Below are positions 56,101 to 64,000 of a DNA stretch of 64,000 bases, piece by piece; position 1 is the first letter of the stretch; every line of letters starts with the position of its first letter. The translations under genes and the position numbers were made by a program. The notes beneath the pieces were generated by a model. The model ran no database searches, had not been told where the DNA came from, and worked only from the letters and a program-made list of their open reading frames with translations. The stretch is from Macrophomina tecta (lineage: Eukaryota; Ascomycota; Dothideomycetes; Botryosphaeriales; Botryosphaeriaceae): NCBI GenBank assembly GCA_024180945.1, contig JAKSGN010000005.1:62001-126000 (forward strand). The letters run 5' to 3'.

Positions 56101-59100
56101 GCATAGGCTCTATAGCCGTAGATACGTAGATAAAAGAGATTTAGTCTCTTACCTATAACTACCTTAAATAGGGTTTTCTAGTTTAGCTTGGCTATTAGTG
56201 TGTGATTATAAATATATCTAGCTATTTTAATGATTTCTAGCTAGAGTAATTACGGTAGATTAGCTTTAATTCTTATAGCTCTCGCCTTAGGTAGAATAAT
56301 ACCCCCTAATCTTTCGGCGTGGCCGTTTTGTTTAGGTGTGGCTAGAGCTAAGGTTTTAAGGGTAATTTCTTTTAACTAGAGAAAGAATTTAGTCTCTATT
56401 TCGATAGTTCATTCGCCGTCGGTTTTAAAGAAAATAATTTAACGCTTATAGCGGGTCTTAATAAACTTAACGACGAACTCGATAATATTCTATACATCTA
56501 ACTTATTTAGATAGGTGAATATAAAGGTAAAATCCGTCTTAACGTAGCTAAAGTAGGAGATTTACTTATCTTAATTATATTCTTTCTAAATTTAGAGTAG
56601 GTTAAATAAAACTTAGTAGAATAATTCGTCGAAGTCTTTCTCTTTAGTCGATTCTCGTAAGATAATTCTCTAGGATTTTAAAAGAGCGTAGGGTTAATAT
56701 TAAGTTATCTTCGGAGTAAAAGGCTTATTAGTAACCGAAACTCCTTCTATATTTATCTCGAGGTGTTAAATAACTTCTAGGTTCGCGTATATAAGGATCT
56801 AATACTACTTCTCTACTAAGGCTTTACGGGTAGCTGCTAGAAGTACTATATATTCTTAATATTTTAAATTAGAATTATATTCCAGCAAGAAATGCCCTTA
56901 ATATTATTAAACTTTATAGTAGTGTTTTTCTTAGTAAATAAGCTATATATTTTAGGTGTTCTAGTAGATCTTTTTACTAAGTACGATGCTTATTAACACG
57001 AGGTTTAATATAAAAAATAGAATAAAGGCGATATTATTTAGTATAATTATTTCTTAGCTAGTTTCAGTTTTAACAGTAATATCGACGGTTTCCTAGGCTT
57101 AGATTAGAATAGACCTATTACCTAATCTAAGAGTTTCGTTAGGTTTAGCCTTCTTCATTTTTTTAAATTTATGTGCTATTAACTAGTTATAGACGTAGAC
57201 GTTAGTTCTAAAATTAAGAATCTAGAAATTAAATAGAGGACTGCTTTAGGCTATAAAGAAAAAGTAGTGCGTAGTTATTACTATAAGCTATCTATCCTAG
57301 GATTAGCTAGTTTATTAATTTTAATTCTTAGATTAGGCTTCTTCTTTTTATTATTTTTGTTGCTAGATTTGCTTATTTTTCTCGAGTGCCTTAGTAATAA
57401 TTTTCTTAAATTTCGGGTTCTAAAGTTTCTTCTAAACTTTAGCTTAGGTCTTAGGGTTTAGCTTAAAGTTCTTGGGTCTTTCTTCGGCTTATGGGTTGAG
57501 ATACTAGTATTCTAAGGCCTAGTAATATATTCTATAGGGATAGGGAGGTGCTATCTTAGCTTATTTTCCTCGAAAGTTAGCGGGGAATACTAAGTAGGTT
57601 TCTTTAGTCTTTTAGAATTTAACTAACTAGTTCTCTCGGTAGTACTAGCGGAATTTCTTAATCATATTATAGAGGTCTGTAACGCGGGTTACTAGGTTAA
57701 GATTCTTGATTTAGTAGGTGCTAACGAATTAAGGTTCGATGGGTTTAAGTATAAGGAGAAAGTCTCGGGTTAGTCGATTATTTAATACTTCGGCTAGGTT
57801 ATGTTTCTTCGCCTTAGTGTAGAGCTTGTTCTATTATTAAAGCTAGGATTCGACGTTCTGACTATGTAAAGGCTTATAGAGTTAATAGTATTAGTACTTA
57901 AGCTTAAGTAGTCTAGCTTGGTTTATTAGCGTAAGGCGCTTCTAAAGTGCTCGAAGAATATTTTATAGATACGGTTCCTCTAAAGTAATAAATAAAAGAT
58001 TAGTTATTAAAATTAACTCTTAGATATATATAGTAAGCTCCGCAAGAGCTTTCTAGCGTCGGTCATAGACGTTAATTTTATATTAAAAGATAGTATATTA
58101 GTTCTTAAATCGTTCTTGTCCTTAGGCGTCGTTATTCGGTGGTAAGAGCGGTAGGTTACCTAGATTCGGAATCTAATCGGGTTATATAGTCTAATTAGGA
58201 TTAACTACTTTCTAAATACCTAGAGCCTTAGCTCGTAAGCGTATAAGGTATAGCCAGTTATTCTAGTCTAAAAATCGATTAAGAATAACGGTTTTCTTAG
58301 TTAATTTCGCTATTGCTAAATAGTCTCGTATTAGAATTCTTTTATTAGTTCTCGGGGAGTAACTTCTTACTCTTTATCCGGTTTACGCGTTGGATGCGAT
58401 AGCCGGGCTTATAACTATCGAATTTAGATAGGCCTTAGGCCCGAACTTAGTGAGGTTAGAAGAGAGAATTAAATTTCTATTTATATACTTCTGCCTGTTA
58501 ATTTAAACGAAGGAGAATAAATGTCTTAAATATATAAAACTAGAGTAATATAACCGAGGAAATTAGAGTATCCGAGGAAGTGTAGAGCATCCGAGGTGTA
58601 GGGGAGCACCGAGGAAGGAATCAATATGGAGCCTAAGGAAGCAATATCAAGAGATGCCTGAAAAACAAGGGAATTCTGGTTGACAGTAACACACCAACAG
58701 CTACCGTCACATAAAGATTTGGCTGACTCAGGGCCAGCGCGGTCCTTGTCACAGGCCTTGACGGCCATGCTTTCGGTTCTTGGACCAGCAGAGCGACCGG
58801 GCTGATGTGGCCACGAGAATTCCTCGGGGACGACCTCGCAGCCGCTCGAGTGATGACCTATGGGTACAATACAAAGCTCTCCAACAACATGTCCCACACA
58901 TTTGACGACTTCTGCAACCAATTGTTGCTAAACCTCAAGCTCGCTCGCCGAAACCCGCCGGTGGGGTCCGAACACGCTCAAGGAATGCCGCGCTAACATA
59001 CCGTAGGCTCTCTACCGGCCCCTTGTTCTCATCGGTCACAGCTATGGAGGACGAGTGATCACAAAGGTCTGTCTCCAAGCTACTTCGAGCGCGGATGTTA

Positions 59101-61299
59101 ACACATCTCCAGGCAGTTGTCAAGTGCAAGATCCAGAATGGAGATGCATATCACAGGGCTCTCTTGTTGTCCCTGAGAACGCTCGTCTTCTTCGGCACCC
59201 CCCATCGAGGAATGGAAACGGACGACATTGAATTGTATTTGCAAGAAATCTTCGCGGCTGAATCCACCGGAGAAGCTCGCAAGAACTTGGTCGCCGAACT
59301 CAAATGCGGCAATCCCGGAGTGGAAAGGGAGCTGCAGGATTTTAAAGACCTCGTAGGGCAAGATTTACAGGTCCAAATTGTCTCTATCTATGAACGCAAG
59401 CCCAGCCAACGGCTAGTTCGGACGGATCAGCGATCAGGAATGCTTTCTTCTAATCATGCAGGCACTCCTTCTGCGTGGAGGCGGGAAGGCGAGGCTTACA
59501 TCTCGCTCACAGATAATTCTGCTCTTTTGGGATTTCCCGCGTGGTTGGAAACCCGAATCCCCAGCGACTCGAATCATTCAAACATGACAAAGTTTGATCA
59601 CAAGGATCTCACATACCAGCTGCTCGTGGAGGAATTGAGAAAGGTGCCGCAAGGATTCGTATCCGATGCGTTTCCCTGGATAACCAACAATCCAGACGCA
59701 CCCAGTCAACGATCTTCGAACTGGCGTGAACTTCTCAAACTCGTTTCGAGTGTGGTGGGAGCCTGCGACCAAAGTAGCTCGAACCTCAGCGAAGCCGCTG
59801 ATCAAGTGCGCAAGATACTTGCGGAGAGCCAGATATTGATTGAACTGGCGGAGGCCTTTACATGTCGAGCTATGCTGGAAGACAAAAGAGCGCAGGCTTT
59901 GGAGGTCAGATTCGTAATGGCCGACGAAGGCCTGCACATGCGCTCTGCATTACAAGTGGTCAAAAGCCGCTTCGCAGTGCGCAGTATGTCTTCCAGCTCT
60001 CCAGAGCCCATGCTCAACGGCTTACAAGATCTGGCTACGCACGCTCTCCGGCTGAACTCCAAGTTAGAGAGTTTGCTGGGTGCTGAGCCATTTCACCTCT
60101 ATTCGACCGCGGCCATGTCGCTCGGGCATCATCATCAGGAAGCAGTCAATAGCCTAATTTCCATGAAACTGTTATCGGAAGGAGAAGGATGCAGGTCGCT
60201 GGGGATTCCAGAAGAGTCGGAAATCAAATGGATTCCTTTTCACTCTCTTTATTTTCCCGCCGAGCCGGCGTTCGAAACACATCGCGCAGAGGGAAACTGG
60301 CTACAGCGGATTCTACAATCACTTACCGCGCCCGAGTCATCTGGCTTGAGGCTCAAGCCTAGGAGATTTGGTGCCCTCAAGACGAAAACAGGCTTCCAGA
60401 ACGTGATGGTGGAATTTTGTCCTTATCCACAGCAGGATTCCGCCGGCTCAGAGTTGCACGCGCTGCGCCGTCGAGCGTTCACTAGCATAGCCCAGATGGT
60501 GCTGTGTAGCCGGCAGGGACCTGTTAAATTCCCGTCCGTGCCACTTCTTTACATCTCCGAGATGGAATCATCCCAAACACCGTGCTTTCTATTCGTCTAC
60601 GCGGCGGAACAGCTCTTCGGCTTGGACGAGGCCCTCTACAGTTTCGTGACGCCTTCCGTAAAAGAGCGCATTTGGCTGGCGCTGTGCTACGCCAAGGCCA
60701 TTGCTGCTCTCCACGCCGCGAACATCTGCCACGGACTCGTTAATCCTTTCAACCTCTACCTGCAAGCTCCTAAGTCTTCTATGGCTCCAGCGGATGGAAA
60801 AAAATCACGGCTTGAAGTCCATCAGGCAGCGCCCATGCTAGCTGGATTCGATATTTCGCGCTCCGTGTTCGGCTGTTCTGACCTCATCGATGTTGAGGAT
60901 CAGGATTGGCGAGTGTACCTGCACGTGGACCGTCTGCGGCAGGGCTACGACAAAGACTTACAGAATCCTAAGCATGACGTCTTTTCTCTCGGTATGGTGT
61001 TGACCGTGATTGGGCTGTGGACAGCTTTTACTTCCTTCAAGAAGTACCAAGGTTGCGAGACGGACCGGCAGAGACAGGAATTTTCCGCAAAGCTAAGGAA
61101 GCAGTTCCAAGGCAATGGCTCAAGCAACACCATGCCAAGCGAGTACAGGGACATTATATCGTACTGTCTTGGACGCCATACGACTCTGCCTGGGGAATCA
61201 GTGGATATAGACGAAGAACCGCTGCTAAGTTTATCTGAAGTTCCGAAAGCATCTCGTGCTGTCAATGCACTAATGAAGGTATACGAACGGTTCTCTTGA
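41146..61299 (+). CDS. SesB-like alpha/beta-hydrolase fused to a pseudokinase, with a 17-kb transposon-filled intron
   Basis: Exons 41146-41492, 58732-58960, 59007-59066 and 59113-61299 join in phase to about 940 aa. Intron 1 has donor GTATGT (41493) and acceptor CTCAG (58731) with branch GCTGAC. Introns 2 and 3 are 46 bp each (intron 2 has a weak GTGGGG donor; intron 3 GTCTGT). Domains: an N-terminal region common in this family (FRVQHVPSEFSEYDL... HFHGLT); an esterase core with VLVTGLDGHAFGSW, nucleophile elbow LIGHSYGG (Ser) and VFFGTPHRG; a helical middle; and a C-terminal kinase-like domain where HRDxxxxN is CHGLVNPFNLYL and DFG is AGFDIS, so catalysis is doubtful. Such lipase-plus-kinase-like proteins occur among fungal NLR/incompatibility families; that role is inference. 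Expression needs splicing across 17.2 kb. Confidence 0.7.
41502..41771 (-). repeat. 3' LTR of the Copia element
   Basis: Starts TGTCGAATTTGGG and ends AGTTGATA. Its first ~150 bp, next to the host gene, are unmutated relative to the other copy; its inner end carries C-to-T/G-to-A changes. Confidence 0.9.
41780..43149 (-). pseudogene. Copia RT C-terminal part and RNase H relic
   Basis: The minus frame reads INTFVNSPIDKDMYYELLKE at about 43105-43045 and LRVLYGLK at about 42985-42960, diagnostic of Copia RT. Near 41990-41880 it reads IITDGLTKALPTQRF followed by QFVKQLNL, the usual end of the RNase H domain. Many TAG/TAA stops are present. The frame is interrupted at 43150 by the nested element. 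Confidence 0.78.
43155..43354 (+). repeat. 5' LTR of the nested Gypsy element
   Basis: TGTCAGGATGCGGTAG... to ...GCGGATCCTGGCA; 200 bp, near-identical to 54815-55014. The termini TGTCAGGAT/ATCCTGGCA form a near-perfect inverted repeat. Confidence 0.9.
43900..51230 (+). pseudogene. gag-pol polyprotein relic of the nested Gypsy element
   Basis: Landmarks in one frame: a gag region with FKDKGLLKYDKDKFKLDEVG (about 45230), an Arg/Asp-dipeptide tract (45905-46140), protease ENSGAS (about 46785; DSG mutated to NSG) and LLLGMDVI (about 46980), RT VVDICGLNKIS (about 47820) and AYINDI (about 48110), RNase H LYVDIDASKQGIGALVYY (about 48597), integrase zinc region ending QAYLV...CIIKRHAPYGELY (about 49890-49965) and ITKIPPIKNAFDALL, YPQAD near 50275, GPFKVKRIIGNLAYELKLPD (about 50700), and a chromodomain with KREV...KTKRKYLV (about 50925-50970). 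Stops are mainly TAG/TAA. The start codon was not placed. Confidence 0.82.
51365..54454 (+). pseudogene. Extra ~1,029-codon region of the nested Gypsy element with a BRCT-like domain
   Basis: From ATG 51365 to TAA 54452-54454 the same frame as gag-pol continues with TAG/TAA stops but no indel, so a long coding region was once maintained. The N-terminal ~600 residues match nothing I recognise. At about residues 655-740 (53330-53585) the pattern KNIAIIGKP, VWKDFL, AAGATIYNAVS, INYLITYD, SLVKSVKKYRIYIITERAFVEKL follows the BRCT fold: two beta strands around the GG/GA turn, then LI, then the K..A....I.II.E..F helix. A basic, Ser/Glu-rich tail follows (RRETRSKINNES, PETPRNKKRS). BRCT domains bind phosphoproteins in DNA repair. 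Its presence after a chromodomain is unexpected. It may be translated as part of the polyprotein or separately. Confidence 0.65.
54605..54627 (+). repeat. Poly(A) run near the 3' end of the nested Gypsy element
   Basis: Twenty-three consecutive A residues about 190 bp before the 3' LTR, followed by a T/C-rich stretch (54690-54745). Origin unclear: slippage, or an insertion scar. Confidence 0.7.
54815..55014 (+). repeat. 3' LTR of the nested Gypsy element
   Basis: TGTCAGGATGCGGTAG... to ...GCGGATTCTAGCA; 200 bp, followed by ATAAT. The few differences from the 5' LTR are mostly transitions. Confidence 0.9.
55020..58415 (-). pseudogene. Copia gag/integrase/RT N-terminal relic
   Basis: At about 56345-56250 the minus frame reads LATPKQNGHAERLGG and ARAIRIKANLP, the conserved integrase C-terminal signature of fungal Copia elements. 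Gag would lie toward 58400 and the start of RT near 55020-55400. Heavy TA enrichment prevents finer calls. A hydrophobic plus-strand frame at 57267-57461 is chance. Confidence 0.65.
58416..58685 (-). repeat. 5' LTR of the Copia element
   Basis: Partner of 41502-41771, starting TATCGAATTTAG and ending GGTTGACA. Here the outer (right) ~100 bp are unmutated and the inner part is mutated. Confidence 0.9.
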
Positions 61300-61955
61300 T
61301 TATATATTGCAGTTCCTATGTTAGTGTTAGAGGTTGCCGGTACGGCGGAGCTGGTCGCACTGCGAGATTGCAGGATGCAGGCCAGCGCGTGCCAGGAGTC
61401 GACACGGTCGAGGCAGGAGCGATTTGCCGCCAGCAAGTCTGCTTGATCGGCAGCCATCCATTCACTGTAGTGGGTGCAAGGCCCAGGTCAGGCTCGTTGG
61501 CCAACAGGGCCCGCTCGACGCCGTAGGACAGCTCCTGTAGGTGGAGATGCTTGGATTGCGAGGTTCAAGGCAATCACTAACTACTTGCTGCCCTACATAG
61601 TGGTAATCACGACTCAGGCGGGAATCTGCATTAATGATGCCTCTTTTCACTGAGGGGCCACGAGGAGAAATGGAATGAGTGAGGAGCCAAGTGCTCATCC
61701 TGGCGCTGAATTTGCAGTACCTTACATCAACAGAGTTCCAATCAGCCTGCATGGCAGACACTTGGTCAAATGAGTAGCTACGCCTCTTGATCATATGTAC
61801 AAACGACCTCTCCGCAGTACAGACACAAATCAGGGAAGCCTGGATAGCAGGGGCTTCTGGTCGACTACAAAATGCCCGACTTGTCGGCAGGGAATAGCTG
61901 GCTTCCACGCTTGATTCCGATCCTTCCGTGTTTCCAGCATTCTCCCTTGCGCACT
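61300..61955. other. Intergenic region, no convincing gene
   Basis: A 165-codon minus-strand frame at 61462-61959 overlaps shorter plus-strand frames, has no recognisable domain, and runs into the DUF1330-like relic. I leave it unannotated. Confidence 0.4.
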
Positions 61956-62369
61956 TCATTGAAGCTTGACCTCGGTCGAGGCAATCAACTTCCAGTCCTT
62001 GAGCGCAGCGTCGCGGTGCTCCAATGCGGTCGCTGCGTAGTCGTCGCTGCCCAGGGTCTTGCGGAAGGTCTCGATGTTCGTGTATTTGACTAGTGCGACC
62101 GCGTCCCAGTCTTCACTCTGCTCGCCGACGATCTTTGAGGCGGGCAAGCCCAGGTACACCAACTCAAAGCCGCCGGCCTCGGTCGCGAGCCTCCTAAACT
62201 CCTTGATGTATCTCACAACCCAGGCCTCTCGGCCGCTGCAGGGAGGGTGCGCGCTTCCTTCCGGATATTGGGCTTGGTCGTGGAATCACAGAAGGTTGGT
62301 CATGAGGACAGGCGTATCTTGGGGGAAATCGCTGGGGATATTGTCGAGCAGGTTCCTGGCCTTGTCCAT
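61956..62369 (-). pseudogene. DUF1330-like (ferredoxin-fold) small protein with a nonsense codon
   Basis: From ATG 62369 the minus frame gives MDKARNLLDNIPSDFPQD and VLMTNLL, then TGA at 62288-62286, then continues in the same frame with FHDQAQYPEGS, CSGREAW, FELVYLGLPAS, EDWDAVALVKY, and an EHRDAALKDW motif to the stop at 61956; 137 codons in all. The pattern (LLRF...YPEG...C/SGREAY... G.P...VG... WD...LVRYPS... HR.AAL) is that of DUF1330-like stress or monooxygenase-type dimeric alpha-beta barrels. The TGA stands where CGA (Arg of LLRF) is expected, so one C-to-T change broke it. A programmed readthrough cannot be excluded from sequence. An upstream exon is possible. Confidence 0.65.
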
Positions 62370-63129
62370 TTTGATGCCGTCGATAAAAGAGCGATGCGGG
62401 TGTCGTAGGCGAATACGGTGGTAATGATCTGGCCGAGGAGTGAACACTGTCCATCTCAAAGAAAAAGCCCCAGATATATAAACAAGTCTAATGCTCAACT
62501 GCAAGTGGACATAGTAAACATATCGATACCAACGCAAATAGTAATCATGACGGCCGCCACAAGCGGTTACATTTTACACCGTCGGTCTAATAACTCGCCG
62601 ATTTCGTTCCTCTGCACAGTAGAGACGCAATGCGACTGGGCAGAGGCACCTGATGGATTAATAACCCAATGCATGAAGAGCTGATCACTGCGGAATAGTT
62701 TACTATACTGACCTCGCTAGAGGTTTAGTGCGGCATGGTCTATTTAGCCGCTAAAGAGGTTAGAGTTAGCCATAGCTACTACCAAGTTTTGTCTCGGACT
62801 TTTCAACCCCTGCCCTTAATCTATGAATACGTCTTGGATATAGCTAGTTGTGTTGGCCGTGATTAGTGATAGACTAAAGCTTGATGGGGGTGGTTAGTCA
62901 ACAAGCTGGGAGCTCCTCCTGGCAGTCGTTGCGTCGGCTGACAGGAGGCCAGTGCGCCAGCCATGCTGCCGTTGGCTCCATGAGAAACTCAGGGCAAAAG
63001 GATACTTTGACTGGATCACTGGCGTCGTCGTATTACTCAGAGACAAGAGGCGAAAGGCGAGAGCCGGGGAGCTGGAAAAGAAAAAATAAGGAAGACTTAA
63101 ATATAAAGGCGGCATATTCTATTACTGTC
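62370..63129. other. Intergenic region with a short repeat
   Basis: Mixed AT-rich and normal DNA. 62939-62983 carries the second copy of the repeat at 27474-27525. No gene seen on either strand. Confidence 0.45.
62939..62983 (+). repeat. Short repeat shared with 27474-27525
   Basis: GACAGGAGGCCAGTGCGC then CAGCCATGCTGCCGTTGGCTCC. The two halves are contiguous here but separated by an insert at 27492-27503. Confidence 0.5.
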
Positions 63130-64000
63130 TTAAAAGAGCACGGGAACACCGCTGGGACTGGCGCTGAGCATCGCGGCGATCAATGACTGCGCAGTGGCTG
63201 CTCCGATCTCAGTCTTTCCCGGCGTCCAGCCCAGCTCCACCGGCAAGCGCTCGTTTCCTACACCGAACCTGTGAGCGATCTGGGGAAGGTGCGGCAAAGG
63301 ACGAGACTCACTGAAGAAATACTCAAAGAACTTCCTGTTTGCGCCCGGATTCTCCACGCTGCCCCACACGAGCATCATCATCGCGCTTTCTCCCACCATG
63401 ATCGTGAGGCTGGACTGCGTGATGGTGAACTCCGGGTTGATCTTGCTCATTTCGTACGCGTGCCGGGCGCGCGCATCAGCGGTCGCGTTCACGCCCAGAA
63501 CAGTCGCGTCGCCGAAGTAGCTGAGGAAGTCGGCGAAGGTGGCAGGGTCGAACTTGTTGGAGCTGTCGAAGTGCATGTCCCGTCGCGACAGGCTGCCGTC
63601 GTGTTCGAGCACATTGTGCTTGTGGAGCATGTCCAAGTCGAACCACTGGAATCGCTTTTAGTTGAGCATCTCGTCATCCCGGGCAGTATATGTCTCGTAC
63701 GTTCGCGTTGGGAGTCGGGTTTGTTCGCAGGCCACCGTTGAAGAAGGTGGTGGCCAGGGCTGGGGCGATGTTCATGGCGCTCCCGAGCGCGTCGATGGCC
63801 TTGTCGAGCGTGATGTTCCGACCATCGTGGGGAAGGAACTCATGGTTGGCCAGTGTGTTGAGCACAGGACACGGCGCGCGGACTAGAAGATGTTCAGTAT
63901 ACATATTGGTGTCGCAGTAGAAGGCACCGCACCGTCACCCTCCCCCGGCGGGCTCCAAGTGAAGTGGTTCGGCTTCAGTTTGCTCTCATCGCGCGCAAGG
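63130..64000 (-). CDS. Chloroperoxidase-like heme-thiolate peroxidase (peroxidase family 2), 5' end outside the window
   Basis: Exons on the minus strand: beyond 64000 to 63933, 63882-63701, and 63645-63130. Intron 63932-63883 (GTGCGG...CTAG) and intron 63700-63646 (GTACGA, CTCAAC, CCAG) join in phase. The first visible residues read NHFTWSPPGEGD, then VRAPCPVLNTLANHEFLPHDG. The Cys of PCP is the axial heme ligand of this family. The catalytic EHD acid follows in LEHDGSLSRRD, after WFDLDMLHKHNV. The family normally has NHG; here it is NHE. These secreted or vacuolar enzymes use peroxide for oxidation, peroxygenation or halogenation. A signal peptide, if any, is outside the window. The C-terminal region is of normal length. 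Confidence 0.85.

Larger units (their letters stand above)
41502..58685 (-). mobile_element. Ty1/Copia retrotransposon inserted in intron 1 of the esterase-pseudokinase gene
   Basis: LTRs of 270 bp at 41502-41771 and 58416-58685, flanked by GTAAC on both sides (41497-41501 and 58686-58690). The coding strand is minus. From high to low coordinates: an integrase region (QNGHAERLGG near 56340-56305), then RT/RNase H (41780-43149). A purine tract on the minus strand (AAAGGGGGTG, 41772-41782) abuts the left LTR. The RT is split by the nested Gypsy element at 43155-55014; without it the Copia is about 5.3 kb, a normal length. RIP has mutated the interior heavily. Confidence 0.92.

Noticed and set aside
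61462..61959. 165-codon minus-strand frame
   Set aside because: No motif, overlapping shorter frames on the other strand, and it abuts the DUF1330-like relic; insufficient support for a gene.
27400..64000. Biosynthetic gene cluster around the FAD monooxygenase and peroxidase
   Set aside because: The two enzymes are 33 kb apart with unrelated genes and transposons between them; no backbone enzyme such as a PKS, NRPS or terpene cyclase is visible.

Overview
The window is from a filamentous ascomycete (Pezizomycotina). The genes have short introns of 46-76 bp with CTAAC/CTGAC-type branch sites. The protein families are typical of these fungi: a PaxM-like FAD monooxygenase, a heme-thiolate peroxidase, an A1 aspartic-protease-like membrane protein, a SesB-type esterase fused to a pseudokinase, and a kinase-ankyrin protein. 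More than half of the window is AT-rich retrotransposon sequence whose reading frames survive but are full of TAG/TAA stops. This is the signature of repeat-induced point mutation (RIP, CpA to TpA).

Layout. 1-3513: minus-strand Ty3/Gypsy relic A, cut by the window edge. 4230-10881: complete minus-strand Gypsy relic B (TSD ACTTA). 10894-11383: related solo LTR (TSD ACTAG). 11406-17374: minus-strand Tf1-like chromovirus relic C (TSD CTAGG/CTAGA), inserted in a Fot1/pogo transposase relic (17375-17640). 18409-25584: plus-strand chromovirus relic D. 25585-27400: unassigned AT-rich DNA. 28219-29809: FAD monooxygenase gene. 29958-30861: repeats, including an LTR of family A. 31083-33523 (minus) and 34432-36096 (plus): divergent pair encoding a repeat-rich secreted protein and a pseudo-aspartic protease with a membrane anchor. 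37046-40624 (minus): kinase-ankyrin pseudogene broken by a 770-bp LINE insertion and a nonsense codon. 41146-61299 (plus): esterase-pseudokinase gene whose first intron carries a 17.2-kb Copia element. That Copia element in turn carries an 11.9-kb Gypsy element. 61956-62369: DUF1330-like pseudogene. 63130-64000: chloroperoxidase gene, running off the window.

The most unusual object is the nested 11.9-kb Gypsy element (43155-55014). After a normal gag-PR-RT-RNaseH-IN-GPY/F-chromodomain order it keeps the same reading frame for about 1,030 further codons (51365-54454). This extra part contains a BRCT-like domain, which is not a standard retrotransposon module. The second striking point is the host gene around it. 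If the Copia element is removed, an ordinary 50-bp intron with a GTATGT donor is left, so the exons remain in frame.

The kinase-ankyrin and esterase-pseudokinase genes are divergent and share a promoter region of about 520 bp. Both have architectures common among fungal NLR-like or incompatibility proteins, and both have been hit by transposons. A joint role in self/non-self recognition is inference only. No tRNA, rRNA, CRISPR array or bacterial-type operon was seen. All element boundaries were read by eye from LTR comparison and target-site duplications.
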